64,000 nt of DNA from NCBI RefSeq assembly GCF_026343295.1, contig NZ_JAPELY010000002.1, positions 496,001 to 560,000 on the forward strand, given 5' to 3'. A model generated the notes under the pieces. It saw nothing but the letters and a program-made list of their open reading frames with translations, was not told the DNA's origin and did not search any database. The position numbers and the translations under genes are program-made. This DNA comes from Streptomyces sp. NBC_00083. GTDB taxonomy: Bacteria > Actinomycetota > Actinomycetes > Streptomycetales > Streptomycetaceae. Positions 33,130 to 42,869 of this stretch are shown one piece after another (the first letter of the stretch is position 1; every line of letters starts with the position of its first letter).

Positions 33130-33270
33130 GGGATGGAACCTCCTGCAAAAGTTGAGCAGTTGTCTTGTTCTACCTATTCCCAACACGCCTTACCGGCCAG
33201 TAAATACCGGTGGGCTGCATTTCCCCGGGGGGACGACCCTCGTACCCCCGGAGCCCACCAGGGAGGCGTA

Positions 33271-34794
33271 ATGACGCGCACCAGGCACAGACTCCGCTGT
33301 ACGTTCGCGGCGGTGGTGGCCGCCGCGGCGGCGTTCGGCGGCATGGCGGCCGGCGCGACCACGGCGCAGGCCGCGTCCGCACCGTCCGTCCAGTCCACCC
33401 CGCTCCCGCCCGACCTGGAGAAGATCCGGGCGGCGGAGGCCACCCAGCTGTACGGCGACCCGGCCGAGCGGCCCCTGGCCGACCGCAAGACCGGCCTGAT
33501 CTCGCTGGGGGACAGCGAGATCTCCGGCGAGGGCGTCGGCACCTACGAAGCCGGCACCAACGGGCCCGACAACTGGTGCCACCGCTCGCCCGACTCCGCG
33601 ATCCACCGCACCGGCATCCCGGCCGACGAGACGTACAACGTCGCCTGCTCCGGCGCGTACACCGGCAACATCAGGATCGGCGGGACCAAGCAGTACGCCG
33701 ACGAACTCGTGCAGAGCGACAGCCTCGCCATCAAGGCGCGCAACACCCGCATCAAGATGGTGCTCCTGGTCGCCGGGGCCAACGACGACCTCCAGTTCGG
33801 CCCGGTCATGACCGACTGCGTCGAGCGCTACCTGCTGCTCCAGGGCCCGTGCCAGTCGAAGTACGATCCCGGCTGGCAGGCCCGGGTCGACGCGCTCGTG
33901 CCCAAGGTCGAAGCGACCGTGAGCGACCTCAAGACCGTGATGCGCGACGCCGGTTACGCCGACGGCTCGTACCAGCTCGTCGTGATGGGCTACCCGAGCC
34001 CGATCGGCCCCGACTTCCACGACAACCCCGCCTTCCCCGGCAAGCTCGTCTGCGGCGGCCTCGGCTACGACTCCGACACGGTGTGGGGCCGCAACACCGC
34101 GGTGCCCGCCTTCGAGGTCGGCATGCGCAAGGCGGCCGAGGACACCGGTGCCACCTACCTCGACGACTCCCGGCTCTTCAACGGCCATGAGGTCTGCATG
34201 GAGGACACCTGGGCCCGGGGCCTCTACATCGACCTCTCCAAGCCCGGCCTGCCGGACTCCAACTCCGTGCGGCAGTCCTTCCACCCCAACTACCGGGGCC
34301 ACGGCGCCTTCGCCTCCTGCCTCACCCAGCTCTACAACTCCGGCGCGAAGGAAGGCAGTTGTGCCGACCCCGCCTCCACCGGGACTCCGACGCTCTACCC
34401 GCTCGCCTGGGACGACGCGTACCGGCCGCTGAAGAACGAGGCGACCGGAAGCTGCGCCGACGTCACCGCGTCCACCAGCGCGAACGGCACGGCCGTCATC
34501 GGCTGGGACTGCCACGGCGGACGCAACCAGGGCTGGTGGTACGACGCAGGCCGCAAGTCCGTCCACACCCAGCTCACCCAGGACCGCTGCCTGGACGTGC
34601 CGGGGGCGAACTACACCGCCGGCGCCCAGCTGATCATCTGGAACTGCTCGGGCTCGGGCAACCAGGAGTGGGTGCGCGCCTCGGGCACCCTGCGCCCGGC
34701 CGCGGCCACCAGCCTGTGCGCCACCCTCGGCGCCGCCAAGGACCCGCTCACCCTGCGCACCTGCGACGGCTCCGCGAGCCAGCGCTTCGCCTGA
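33271..34794 (+). CDS. Secreted SGNH/GDSL-type hydrolase with C-terminal ricin-B-like lectin domain
   Basis: This 507-residue secreted protein has a signal peptide (cleavage near residue 34, AQAAS). An SGNH esterase/lipase-like domain follows with block I ISLGDSEISGEGVG, Gly/Asn blocks (CSGAYTGNI, LVAGANDDLQF) and the final SFHPNYRGHGAFASC holding the catalytic His. From about residue 380 a single ricin-type beta-trefoil follows (CADVTASTSANG, QLTQDRCLDVPG, IWNCSGSGNQEW, LRTCDGSASQRF), probably binding polysaccharide. ATG 33271 has GGGAGG four bases upstream. It is divergent from fumC across a 141-base gap. Confidence 0.88.
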   Translation: MTRTRHRLRCTFAAVVAAAAAFGGMAAGATTAQAASAPSVQSTPLPPDLEKIRAAEATQLYGDPAERPLADRKTGLISLGDSEISGEGVGTYEAGTNGPDNWCHRSPDSAIHRTGIPADETYNVACSGAYTGNIRIGGTKQYADELVQSDSLAIKARNTRIKMVLLVAGANDDLQFGPVMTDCVERYLLLQGPCQSKYDPGWQARVDALVPKVEATVSDLKTVMRDAGYADGSYQLVVMGYPSPIGPDFHDNPAFPGKLVCGGLGYDSDTVWGRNTAVPAFEVGMRKAAEDTGATYLDDSRLFNGHEVCMEDTWARGLYIDLSKPGLPDSNSVRQSFHPNYRGHGAFASCLTQLYNSGAKEGSCADPASTGTPTLYPLAWDDAYRPLKNEATGSCADVTASTSANGTAVIGWDCHGGRNQGWWYDAGRKSVHTQLTQDRCLDVPGANYTAGAQLIIWNCSGSGNQEWVRASGTLRPAAATSLCATLGAAKDPLTLRTCDGSASQRFA

Positions 34795-34815
34795 CCGGCA
34801 CGGCACCCGGCCCCG

Positions 34816-35184
34816 TCATGGACGCCCGTCCACGGCGGGGCCGAGGTGCGCCACCTCGATGGCGGAGGGAGACAGGGCCGCCGACACCCGCACCCGCGCG
34901 CCGAAGTCGAGCGGGACGCGGGCCCGCGCCGCGTACTTCAGCGGCCGGCCGTGCACACAGAACAGCACCTCGCCGTAGCCGCCGCGCGGGATCGGCGTGA
35001 CCACACGGCCCGCGGCGCCGACCATCGCCTGTGCCGCGGGCGACGCCTTCGCGCGCCGCCGGAGCCACGCCCGGCCGAGCCCCGCGCGTAACCCGCCGGG
35101 CTCGCTGAACCACCCCAACTGCGCCACCCCTCCCGGTGGTTGAACCACCCCGGCCGATGCGGCGGCCGGGGCGATTGCGGACAC
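34816..35184 (-). CDS. Small OB-fold-like protein (NfeD/YqiJ-like C-terminal domain)
   Basis: This 122-residue frame starts at GTG 35184. The last 70 residues read as an OB-fold-like domain: GAAGRVVTPIPRGGYGEVLF, then RARVPLDFGARVRV and AALSPSAIEVAHL, a pattern seen in NfeD/YqiJ-type membrane-associated proteins. No clear membrane helix is present; the N-terminal half is Ala/Gly/Arg-rich and could start further downstream. It lies between the esterase gene and fumB on the minus strand. Function unknown; existence moderately supported. Confidence 0.5.
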   Translation of the reverse strand: MSAIAPAAASAGVVQPPGGVAQLGWFSEPGGLRAGLGRAWLRRRAKASPAAQAMVGAAGRVVTPIPRGGYGEVLFCVHGRPLKYAARARVPLDFGARVRVSAALSPSAIEVAHLGPAVDGRP

Positions 35185-35280
35185 ATGCCAGGATAGGCAG
35201 CCAATTCACCAGGCCCTTAGGGCCTTTGGACCCTATTCGCCGACCGGTTTACCGCCGGACGGCGAACGGGGTCCGGGGGG

Positions 35281-36960
<1,680 letters not shown>

Positions 36961-37092
36961 TCCTCACTCGGCAGACAGCTGCTGGGCCTCCATTGGCACA
37001 GCACCCTCCAGCGTATGCCGCGCCCCCGGCGCCGCTGCTGTGAGGTAGGGCTCAGTTGCGGCGCCGGCCCGTTCGACCGGCTCGTACCCTCC

Positions 37093-37116
37093 CGCGACTA
37101 GTCGCGATCTATCGCG
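37093..37116. promoter_or_regulatory. Overlapping CGCG palindromes before the DUF1707 gene
   Basis: CGCGACTAGTCGCG (37093-37106) is a perfect 14-base palindrome and overlaps CGCGATCTATCGCG (37103-37116), with 6-base arms. Together they give three CGCG elements with regular spacing 19 bases before the GTG start. The position suggests an operator or a combined promoter/operator of the DUF1707 gene. Which regulator binds is not known. Confidence 0.5.
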
Positions 37117-37134
37117 TTTGGGTACGCTGCCTCC

Positions 37135-37833
37135 GTGGACCTCGAAAAGCACGCCAAGGCGGACCCGGCCGAGCCCGCGAAGGCCGACCTCATCAAGCAT
37201 GCCGAGCCCCCGGCGCTGCGGGCCTCCGACGCCGACCGGGACCGGATCGCCGACATCCTGCGCGACGCGCTGGCCGAGGGGCGCCTCGACGCGGCCGAGC
37301 ACTCCGAACGGATCGACGCGGTCTACCGCGCCAAGACCGTGGGTGAACTGGAGCCGCTGGTACGGGACTTGCCCGTGAGCGGCGCCCGCCCCCGCCCCGT
37401 GGCGGCGGCCGCCCCGCGCGAGGCGGAGGAGACGGGCGCACCGGTCGACGCGGAGAACCTCGTCGCCGTCTTCTCCGCCTCCACCCGCAAGGGCCGCTGG
37501 CGGGTCGGCCGGCGCACCAATGTCTTCTCGCTCTTCGGCAGCGTGGACATCGATCTCACCGAGGCGCTGTTCGAGCAGCGCCTGACCGTCATCAACGCGA
37601 CCGCGATTTTCGGCAATGTGGAGGTGCGGGTACCGGAAAACCTGAGCCTGCGCGGCAGCGGCACCGGAATTTTCGGCAACTTCGAGGTGCACACCCTGGA
37701 GTCCGACGATCCCGAGGCGCCGGTCGTCGTCGTCCATGGGTACTCGGTCTTCGGCAACATCGAGGCCAAGCCGAAGCGGGGCAAGCTCATCGCCGACCTG
37801 CATCAGCGGCTGCGCAAGCGGCTCGAATCCTGA
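37135..37833 (+). CDS. DUF1707 domain protein with LiaF-like C-terminal domain
   Basis: This 232-residue protein has the DUF1707 motif (ALRASDADRDRIADILRDAL, EGRLDAAEHSERIDAVYRAK) at about 25-75. A C-terminal beta-helix-like domain follows, with repeated (I/V)FG(N/S) turns (VFSLFGSVDIDL, ATAIFGNVEVRV, GTGIFGNFEVHT, YSVFGNIEAK), as in LiaF-type cell-wall-stress proteins (DUF2154). The role is unknown; the repeat domain suggests envelope stress sensing. The GTG at 37135 lacks a ribosome binding site, and the close palindromic promoter region fits a leaderless message. Confidence 0.82.
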   Translation: MDLEKHAKADPAEPAKADLIKHAEPPALRASDADRDRIADILRDALAEGRLDAAEHSERIDAVYRAKTVGELEPLVRDLPVSGARPRPVAAAAPREAEETGAPVDAENLVAVFSASTRKGRWRVGRRTNVFSLFGSVDIDLTEALFEQRLTVINATAIFGNVEVRVPENLSLRGSGTGIFGNFEVHTLESDDPEAPVVVVHGYSVFGNIEAKPKRGKLIADLHQRLRKRLES

Positions 37834-37887
37834 CGTACGGACCGGCGCACGACGGCGACGAGTTCAGGCCATCGCGCACCCGAGCGC

Positions 37888-37906
37888 AGTTCCGCTCGTC
37901 GGAACT
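37888..37906. promoter_or_regulatory. Inverted repeat upstream of the WhiB-like gene
   Basis: AGTTCCG (37888-37894) and CGGAACT (37900-37906) flank 5 bases, about 80 bases before the start. The right arm begins GGAAC, and a GTA follows 17 bases later, loosely like an ECF-sigma promoter (inference, weak). Confidence 0.3.
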
Positions 37907-37984
37907 CAGTGCATAGGCCCGCGTACAGCGGGTAGGGACTGTGCCATCGTCGCTCGCTCGCGAAGCCGTCGTCAGGAGTAGACC

Positions 37985-38338
37985 GTGCTGCATCCGCCGC
38001 ATCATTCCCTGCAGGTCGCCGCCGTTCCGCCGCAGCGTGGTCAAGCCAGGGAGGATCAGGCGGGCCCGTGGCACGCGGAGGCGGTCTGCCGCCGGGACGA
38101 GGCGGGCCTGTTCTTCGCCCCCTCGAAGGAGCCGACGGCCGCGCGGCTCTCCCGCGAGGAGGCCGCCAAGCGCGTCTGCGCCCGCTGTCCGGTCATGGTG
38201 GAGTGCCGCGAGCACGCCCTGCTCATGCCCGAGCCGTACGGGGTCTGGGGCGGCCTCACCGCGGCCGAGCGCCGCGTCGTGATCGCCCGCCGACGCCGGC
38301 GCGAGGTCGACCTCAAGAAGTCCGCGTCCGCCGCGTAG
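37985..38338 (+). CDS. wblI: WhiB-like regulator (probable WblI)
   Basis: This 117-residue protein has the four WhiB cluster cysteines (C35 in AVCRRDE, C65 and C68 in RVCARCPV, C74 in VECREHAL), the turn motif PYGVWGG and a basic C-terminal segment RRVVIARRRRRE. WhiB-like proteins hold an oxygen/NO-sensitive [4Fe-4S] cluster and bind sigma factors or DNA to control development and stress responses. The name wblI is given because, as recalled, the S. coelicolor gene of that name has the same fumarase/glpX neighbourhood; the family is certain, the name less so. The start is GTG. A strong terminator follows. Confidence 0.88.
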   Translation: MLHPPHHSLQVAAVPPQRGQAREDQAGPWHAEAVCRRDEAGLFFAPSKEPTAARLSREEAAKRVCARCPVMVECREHALLMPEPYGVWGGLTAAERRVVIARRRRREVDLKKSASAA

Positions 38339-38377
38339 CCCCGCCCGGCTTCCTGCGGCCCGCGCAGCTCCGCGTAC

Positions 38378-38419
38378 GTGAAGGGGCGCCCCCGCCGCAC
38401 AACGGGGACGCCCCTTCAC
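38378..38419. terminator. Bidirectional terminator between the WhiB-like gene and glpX
   Basis: A 17-bp stem with one mismatch (38378-38394 with 38403-38419, arms beginning GTGAAGGGGCG) and an 8-base loop lies between convergent genes. Confidence 0.85.
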
Positions 38420-38455
38420 CTACGTACGAACTGCTGAACCGCCGTGCTCCCGGCC

Positions 38456-39487
38456 CTACTTGGCCCGGTCGAAGTCGATCGCGCTGTACGCGCGCAGCTT
38501 GGAGAGCCGGTGCGTGGAGTCGATCTGGCGGATCGTGCCCGACTTCGAGCGCATCACGAGCGACTGCGTCGTGGCGGTCTCGCCGCGGTAGCGGACCCCG
38601 CGCAGGAGCTCGCCGTCGGTGATGCCGGTGGCCACGAAGAACACGTTGTCGCCGCTGACCAGGTCGTTGGTGGAGAGCGTACGGTCCAGGTCGTGCCCGG
38701 CGTCGAGCGCGCGGCGGCGCTCGGCCTCGTCCTTGGGCCACAGCTTGCCCTGGATCACACCGCCCAGGCACTTGATCGCGCAGGCCGAGATGATGCCCTC
38801 GGGGGTGCCGCCGATGCCCATGAGCAGGTCGACGCCGGTGCCCTCGCGCACGGCCATGATCGAACCGGCGACGTCGCCGTCCGAGATGAACTTGATGCGC
38901 GCGCCGGTCTCGCGGATCTCCTTGACGATGCCCTCGTGGCGGGGGCGGTCCAGGATGACGACGGTGACGTCCTCGGGCGAGGAGTTCTTGGCCTTGGCCA
39001 CCCGGCGGATGTTCACCGAGACCGGGGCGTTGATGTCGACGAAGTCGGCGGCCTCGGGGCCGGTGACCAGCTTGTCCATGTAGAACACCGCGGACGGGTC
39101 GAACATGGCGCCGCGGTCGGCGGCGGCGAGCACGGCGATCGCGTTCGGCATGCCCTTGGCGTTCAGGGTGGTGCCGTCGATGGGGTCGACGGCGATGTCG
39201 ACCTCCGCGCCGGTGCCGTCGCCGATGCGCTCCCCGTTGTAGAGCATGGGGGCCTCGTCCTTCTCGCCCTCACCGATGACGACGATGCCGTTCATCGAGA
39301 CGGTGGAGACGAGGGTCCGCATGGCGTTGACCGCGGCGCCGTCCGCGCCGATCTTGTCCCCGCGGCCGACCCAGCGGCCGGCGGCCATGGCCGCCGCCTC
39401 GGTGACCCGGACCAGCTCGAGGGCGAGGTTGCGGTCGGGAGCCTCGGGCGAGACTTCGAGTTCGGACGGCAGATGATGCTCGGTCAT
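38456..39487 (-). CDS. glpX: Class II fructose-1,6-bisphosphatase
   Basis: This 343-residue enzyme of the GlpX family (lithium-sensitive phosphatase fold) has metal-site motifs VVIGEGEKDEAPM and DIAVDPIDGTTL, and GIGGTPEGIISACAIKCLGG near the C-terminal half. It removes the 1-phosphate of fructose 1,6-bisphosphate in gluconeogenesis; actinobacteria generally depend on this class. Length is typical. It is divergent from the DUF4245 gene and convergent with the WhiB-like gene. Confidence 0.95.
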   Translation of the reverse strand: MTEHHLPSELEVSPEAPDRNLALELVRVTEAAAMAAGRWVGRGDKIGADGAAVNAMRTLVSTVSMNGIVVIGEGEKDEAPMLYNGERIGDGTGAEVDIAVDPIDGTTLNAKGMPNAIAVLAAADRGAMFDPSAVFYMDKLVTGPEAADFVDINAPVSVNIRRVAKAKNSSPEDVTVVILDRPRHEGIVKEIRETGARIKFISDGDVAGSIMAVREGTGVDLLMGIGGTPEGIISACAIKCLGGVIQGKLWPKDEAERRRALDAGHDLDRTLSTNDLVSGDNVFFVATGITDGELLRGVRYRGETATTQSLVMRSKSGTIRQIDSTHRLSKLRAYSAIDFDRAK

Positions 39488-39613
39488 CGGAGCGCACCTT
39501 TCTGTACGGCGACGGCCGCAAGGTAAGAGGGTGCTAGGACTCTATCGGCACGTCGACAAATTGAGCAGAGGGGCCCACGTATGAGCGGCGACATGACCTG
39601 AGAACATAGGGTC

Positions 39614-40156
39614 GTGGCAGGAACGCGCAGCAGCAAGCAGACAGTCCGGAACATGCTGCAGTCGCTGGCGGTGATCGGCATCGCGGCGGCTGTGATCTAT
39701 GTGTTCATCCCGCACGACGAATCGGACGCACCCCCGCTCAAGGCGGTCAACTACACGGTCGAGCTCACGACCGTGCGCCGGGCCGCGCCCTACCCGGTGG
39801 CGGCCCCGGTCGGCCTGCCCGACCAGGACAAGTGGAAGGCGACCTCGGTCTCGTACGACGGGACCAAGGACAACGCCTGGCACCTGGGCTTCCTCGACCC
39901 GCAGAACCAGTACGTCGCCGTCGAGCAGTCGACCGCGCCGTCGGAGAAGTTCGTGGCCGAGGTCAGCAAGAGCGCGCAGAAGACCGAGAAGTCGCAGCAG
40001 ATCGCGGGTGCGACCTGGACCTTCTGGGACGGCCCCAAGTACGACGCGCTGGTCCGCCTGGACAAGGGTTCCACCACGGTGGTGACCGGCACGGCGCCGT
40101 ACGGGCAGCTGGTGGCGATGGCGGGGGCGCTGGAGTCGAAGAAGACGGCGGTCTGA
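39614..40156 (+). CDS. DUF4245 membrane-anchored protein
   Basis: This 180-residue protein has one N-terminal membrane helix (SLAVIGIAAAVIYVFIP) and an extracytoplasmic domain of the DUF4245 type (WKATSVSYDGTKDNAWHLGF, GATWTFWDGPKYDALVR, GTAPYGQLVAMAGAL). The function of the family is unknown; it is regularly the neighbour of glpX in actinobacteria. The start is GTG 39614. Its 126-base gap to glpX holds both promoters. A very long terminator hairpin follows. Confidence 0.85.
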   Translation: MAGTRSSKQTVRNMLQSLAVIGIAAAVIYVFIPHDESDAPPLKAVNYTVELTTVRRAAPYPVAAPVGLPDQDKWKATSVSYDGTKDNAWHLGFLDPQNQYVAVEQSTAPSEKFVAEVSKSAQKTEKSQQIAGATWTFWDGPKYDALVRLDKGSTTVVTGTAPYGQLVAMAGALESKKTAV

Positions 40157-40198
40157 CGGCGGTCTGACGACGGCGGTCTGCGGGCTTCCGGGACCGCA

Positions 40199-40249
40199 CG
40201 CACGGCGAGGGCCGCCGCACCCATTCGGTGCGGCGGCCCTCGCCGTGCG
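40199..40249. terminator. Bidirectional terminator with 22-bp perfect stem
   Basis: The arms 40199-40220 and 40228-40249 are perfect reverse complements around loop CCATTCG, between the DUF4245 gene and the convergent nitroreductase-family gene. It is the strongest hairpin in the window. Confidence 0.9.
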
Positions 40250-40276
40250 TCGTGCCGCCCTGTCGGGCGGGCTCGC

Positions 40277-40867
40277 TCAGACGGTGGTGACGACGTCGTC
40301 GTAGGCCAGGCGCGGGCTGCGCGGGAACCAGGCGTCCTCGCCCGGCTTGCCGATGTTGACGACCATCAGCGGGGTGTGGTCGGCGTCCAGGAACTCCTTC
40401 TGCACACCGGCGGCGTCGTAACCCGTCATCGGGCCGGCGGCCAGACCGGCGGCGCGGACGCCGACGATGAAGTAGGCGGCCTGCAGCGCGGAGTTGAACA
40501 GGGCCGCGCCCTCGCGGACCGGGCGCTCCGAGAAGAAGGCGTCCTTGGCGGCGGGGAAGTGCGGGAAGAGGGTGGGCAGTTCCTCGTGGAACTCGTTGTC
40601 GGCGGAGAGGATCGCTACGAGCGGCGCCGCGGCGGTCTTCGGGCGGTTACCCTCGGCCATGTGCTGCACGAGACGCTCACGGGCCTCGGGGGAGCGGACC
40701 AGGGTGACGCGCAGGGGCGACTGGTTGAACGCGGTCGGGCCGTACTTGACCAGGTCGTAGATCGCCTGGACCTGCTCGTCGGTCACCGGCTCGTCGGTGA
40801 ACGTGTTGGCGGTGCGGGCCTCGCGGAAGAGGAGGTCCTGGGCGGCGGGGTCAAGAACGAGAGACAT
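40277..40867 (-). CDS. Nitroreductase-family enzyme (malonic semialdehyde reductase, RutE/HadB type)
   Basis: This 196-residue flavoprotein-fold enzyme has EARTANTFTDEPVTDEQVQ near the N-terminus, YGPTAFNQSPLRV (the FMN-binding P-loop-like region of the RutE/HadB subgroup), VREGAALFNSALQAAYFIVG and GPMTGYDAAGV. RutE/HadB-type enzymes reduce malonic semialdehyde or similar small aldehydes with NAD(P)H. ATG at 40867. Upstream lies the second dispersed-repeat block, so it is probably a single-gene unit. Confidence 0.85.
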   Translation of the reverse strand: MSLVLDPAAQDLLFREARTANTFTDEPVTDEQVQAIYDLVKYGPTAFNQSPLRVTLVRSPEARERLVQHMAEGNRPKTAAAPLVAILSADNEFHEELPTLFPHFPAAKDAFFSERPVREGAALFNSALQAAYFIVGVRAAGLAAGPMTGYDAAGVQKEFLDADHTPLMVVNIGKPGEDAWFPRSPRLAYDDVVTTV

Positions 40868-41416
40868 CTGGAATTACCTTCCGGGCTATTGATCAACCGA
40901 TGCGTCCGACGGTACGTGGGTTTAGATTAACTTTCAACTAAGTTGGCGCCTGGGTGAGCAGGGTCACAGGGTGCGGGCCCTTGCAGGGAGCTGTGCGGAG
41001 GTCACCTCAGCCTGTCCGGCGTTTGAGGACGAGCGCCTTTCGGGCGCGAACGGGGTCTGGGGCGGAGCCCCAGGGCGCTTGAACCTCAGCCGTTTCATAA
41101 CCCCCGGAGGGTTTCGGGAAGGGGTGGGGTGGGGCATCCCCCGGGGTCTGGGGCGGAGCCCCAGCAACCCCGGCTTTCGTCTGCGGACCGTGCCCGCGTC
41201 TCGCGCAGTTCCCCGCGCCCCTAAAGACGTAGGGCACCCGGCACCGAGCCACGCGGCCACGCCCACCGCGGCGGAGCCGCGCACGTGTCACAGCCCCGCG
41301 CCCCTGGTAGGGCACCCGGAGCGGATCACCCGCGTCCGCCGCGGCGGAGCCGCGCAAACGGCACAGCCCCGCGCCCCTGTAGGGCACCCGGCGTCGGCCG
41401 GGCGGGTCCGGCGGGG
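40868..41416. repeat. 550-base gene-free gap with dispersed repeat copy 2 (about 41007-41280)
   Basis: No credible gene is seen. The first 110 bases hold the nitroreductase promoter area, with an AT-rich stretch at about 40917-40945. From 41007 the sequence AGCCTGTCCGGCGTTTGAGG starts a block that matches 12817-13112 closely, with the same two CTGGGGCGGAGCCCCAG hairpins, the ATAACCCCCGGAGGGTTTCG phrase and the CGCAGTTCCCCGCGCCCCTA unit. Then come repeated TAGGGCACCCGG and CGGCGGAGCCGCGCA units to about 41400, ending just before the xseB stop. Confidence 0.8.
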
Positions 41417-41635
41417 TCAGGCTTCCTCGGCCGGGTCGGCCAGCGCAGCGTCGAGGCGGGCCCGCGCTCCTTCGAGCCAGCGACGGCAGACCTTGGCCAG
41501 CTCCTCGCCCCGCTCCCACAGCGCGAGCGACTCCTCCAGCGTCGTGCCGCCCGCCTCGAGGCGGCGTACGACATCGATCAGCTCGTCCCGCGCCTGCTCG
41601 TACCCCAGCGCCGCGTCCTCGTCCGTCTTGGCCAT
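41417..41635 (-). CDS. xseB: Exodeoxyribonuclease VII small subunit
   Basis: This 72-residue protein has the XseB pattern GYEQARDELIDVVRRLEAGG followed by TTLEESLALWERGEELAKVC and a helical C-terminus. Several copies bind one XseA to form exonuclease VII, which degrades single-stranded DNA from both ends. ATG 41635 lies 10 bases after the xseA stop on the same strand, the usual arrangement. Confidence 0.92.
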   Translation of the reverse strand: MAKTDEDAALGYEQARDELIDVVRRLEAGGTTLEESLALWERGEELAKVCRRWLEGARARLDAALADPAEEA

Positions 41636-41645
41636 GCGCTCCACC

Positions 41646-42860
41646 CTAAGTCCGCGGTACGACAGTGACATGCAGCTCGCCCTCGGCCACCCGGGCGCGC
41701 AGATCCTCCCCGGGGGCGACCTCCTCGGGGGAGCGGACCACCTCGCCGCCCGGCCGCTGGAGCACCGCGTACCCCCGCTGAAGGGTCGCCGCGGGGGAGA
41801 GCCCCACGACGCGGGCGTGGGTGTGGGAGAGCTCGGAGTCGGCCCGGTCCAGGAGGTGGCCGAGCACCCGGCGCGACCGGTGCAGCAGCGCGTCCACCTC
41901 GTCGGCCCGGTCGTCCACCATCCGCTGCGGGCGCTCCATCCAGGGCCGCCCCAGCACCCCCGCGAGCCCCCGCTCCTCACGGTCGACGAGGCCGACGACA
42001 TGGCGGCGCGCCCGGTCCCGCAGCAGCCGGACCCGGTCCAGCTCCTCGCCGACGTCCGGCACGACCTTCTTCGCCGCGTCCGTCGGGGTCGAGGCCCGCA
42101 GGTCCGCGACCAGGTCGAGCAACGGCGCGTCCGGCTCGTGCCCGATCGCCGACACCACCGGCGTACGGCACCGGCCGACCGCCCGTACGAGCTCCTCGTC
42201 CGAGAACGGCAGCAGGTCCTCGACGCTGCCGCCGCCCCGCGCCACGATGATCACGTCGACGTCGTCCAGCTCGTCCAGCTCCTGCACCGCCCGGACCACC
42301 TGCGGCACCGCGTGCACCCCCTGCACCGCCACGTTGCGCACCTCGAAGCGGACCGCGGGCCAGCGCCGCCGCGCGTTCTCCAGGACGTCCCGCTCGGCCG
42401 CCGAGGCGCGCCCCACGACGAGCCCGACGAGCTGCGGCAGGAACGGCAGCGGACGCTTGCGGTCCAGCGCGAAGAGCCCCTCCGACGCCAGGGTCCGCTT
42501 CAACTGCTCCAGCCTGGCGAGCAGTTCGCCGATGCCGACCGGCTTTATCTCCACCGCCCGCAGCGAGAGCTGACCGCGCGGCGCGTACCACTCGGGCTTC
42601 GCGTGGACGACGACGCGCGCGCCCTCGGACACCACGTCGGCGACCGCGTCGAAGACCTGGCGGTAGCAGGTGACGCCCACCGAGATGTCGTGCGAGGGAT
42701 CGCGCAGGGTCAGGAAGACCACGCCCGCGCCGGGCCGCCGCGAGAGCTGGGTGATCTGCCCCTCCACCCAGACCGCGCCGAGGCGGTTGATCCACCCCCC
42801 GATCAGGCGCGACACCTCGCCGACGGGGAGCGGCGCGTCCGCACTCGTATTCAGAGCCAT
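41646..42860 (-). CDS. xseA: Exodeoxyribonuclease VII large subunit
   Basis: This 404-residue catalytic subunit has an N-terminal OB-fold (VGEVSRLIGGWINRLGAVWV, YAPRGQLSLRAVEIKPVG), a catalytic domain with VIIVARGGGSVEDLLPFSDE and VSAIGHEPDAPLLDLVAD, and a long C-terminal helical region ending in GYAVLQRPGG. With XseB it trims single-stranded DNA during repair and recombination. The E. coli enzyme usually shows GHETD where this has GHEPD. The gene starts 9 bases after the stop of the APC permease gene, so the three may be co-transcribed. Confidence 0.93.
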   Translation of the reverse strand: MALNTSADAPLPVGEVSRLIGGWINRLGAVWVEGQITQLSRRPGAGVVFLTLRDPSHDISVGVTCYRQVFDAVADVVSEGARVVVHAKPEWYAPRGQLSLRAVEIKPVGIGELLARLEQLKRTLASEGLFALDRKRPLPFLPQLVGLVVGRASAAERDVLENARRRWPAVRFEVRNVAVQGVHAVPQVVRAVQELDELDDVDVIIVARGGGSVEDLLPFSDEELVRAVGRCRTPVVSAIGHEPDAPLLDLVADLRASTPTDAAKKVVPDVGEELDRVRLLRDRARRHVVGLVDREERGLAGVLGRPWMERPQRMVDDRADEVDALLHRSRRVLGHLLDRADSELSHTHARVVGLSPAATLQRGYAVLQRPGGEVVRSPEEVAPGEDLRARVAEGELHVTVVPRT

Positions 42861-42869
42861 GTACGCAGG

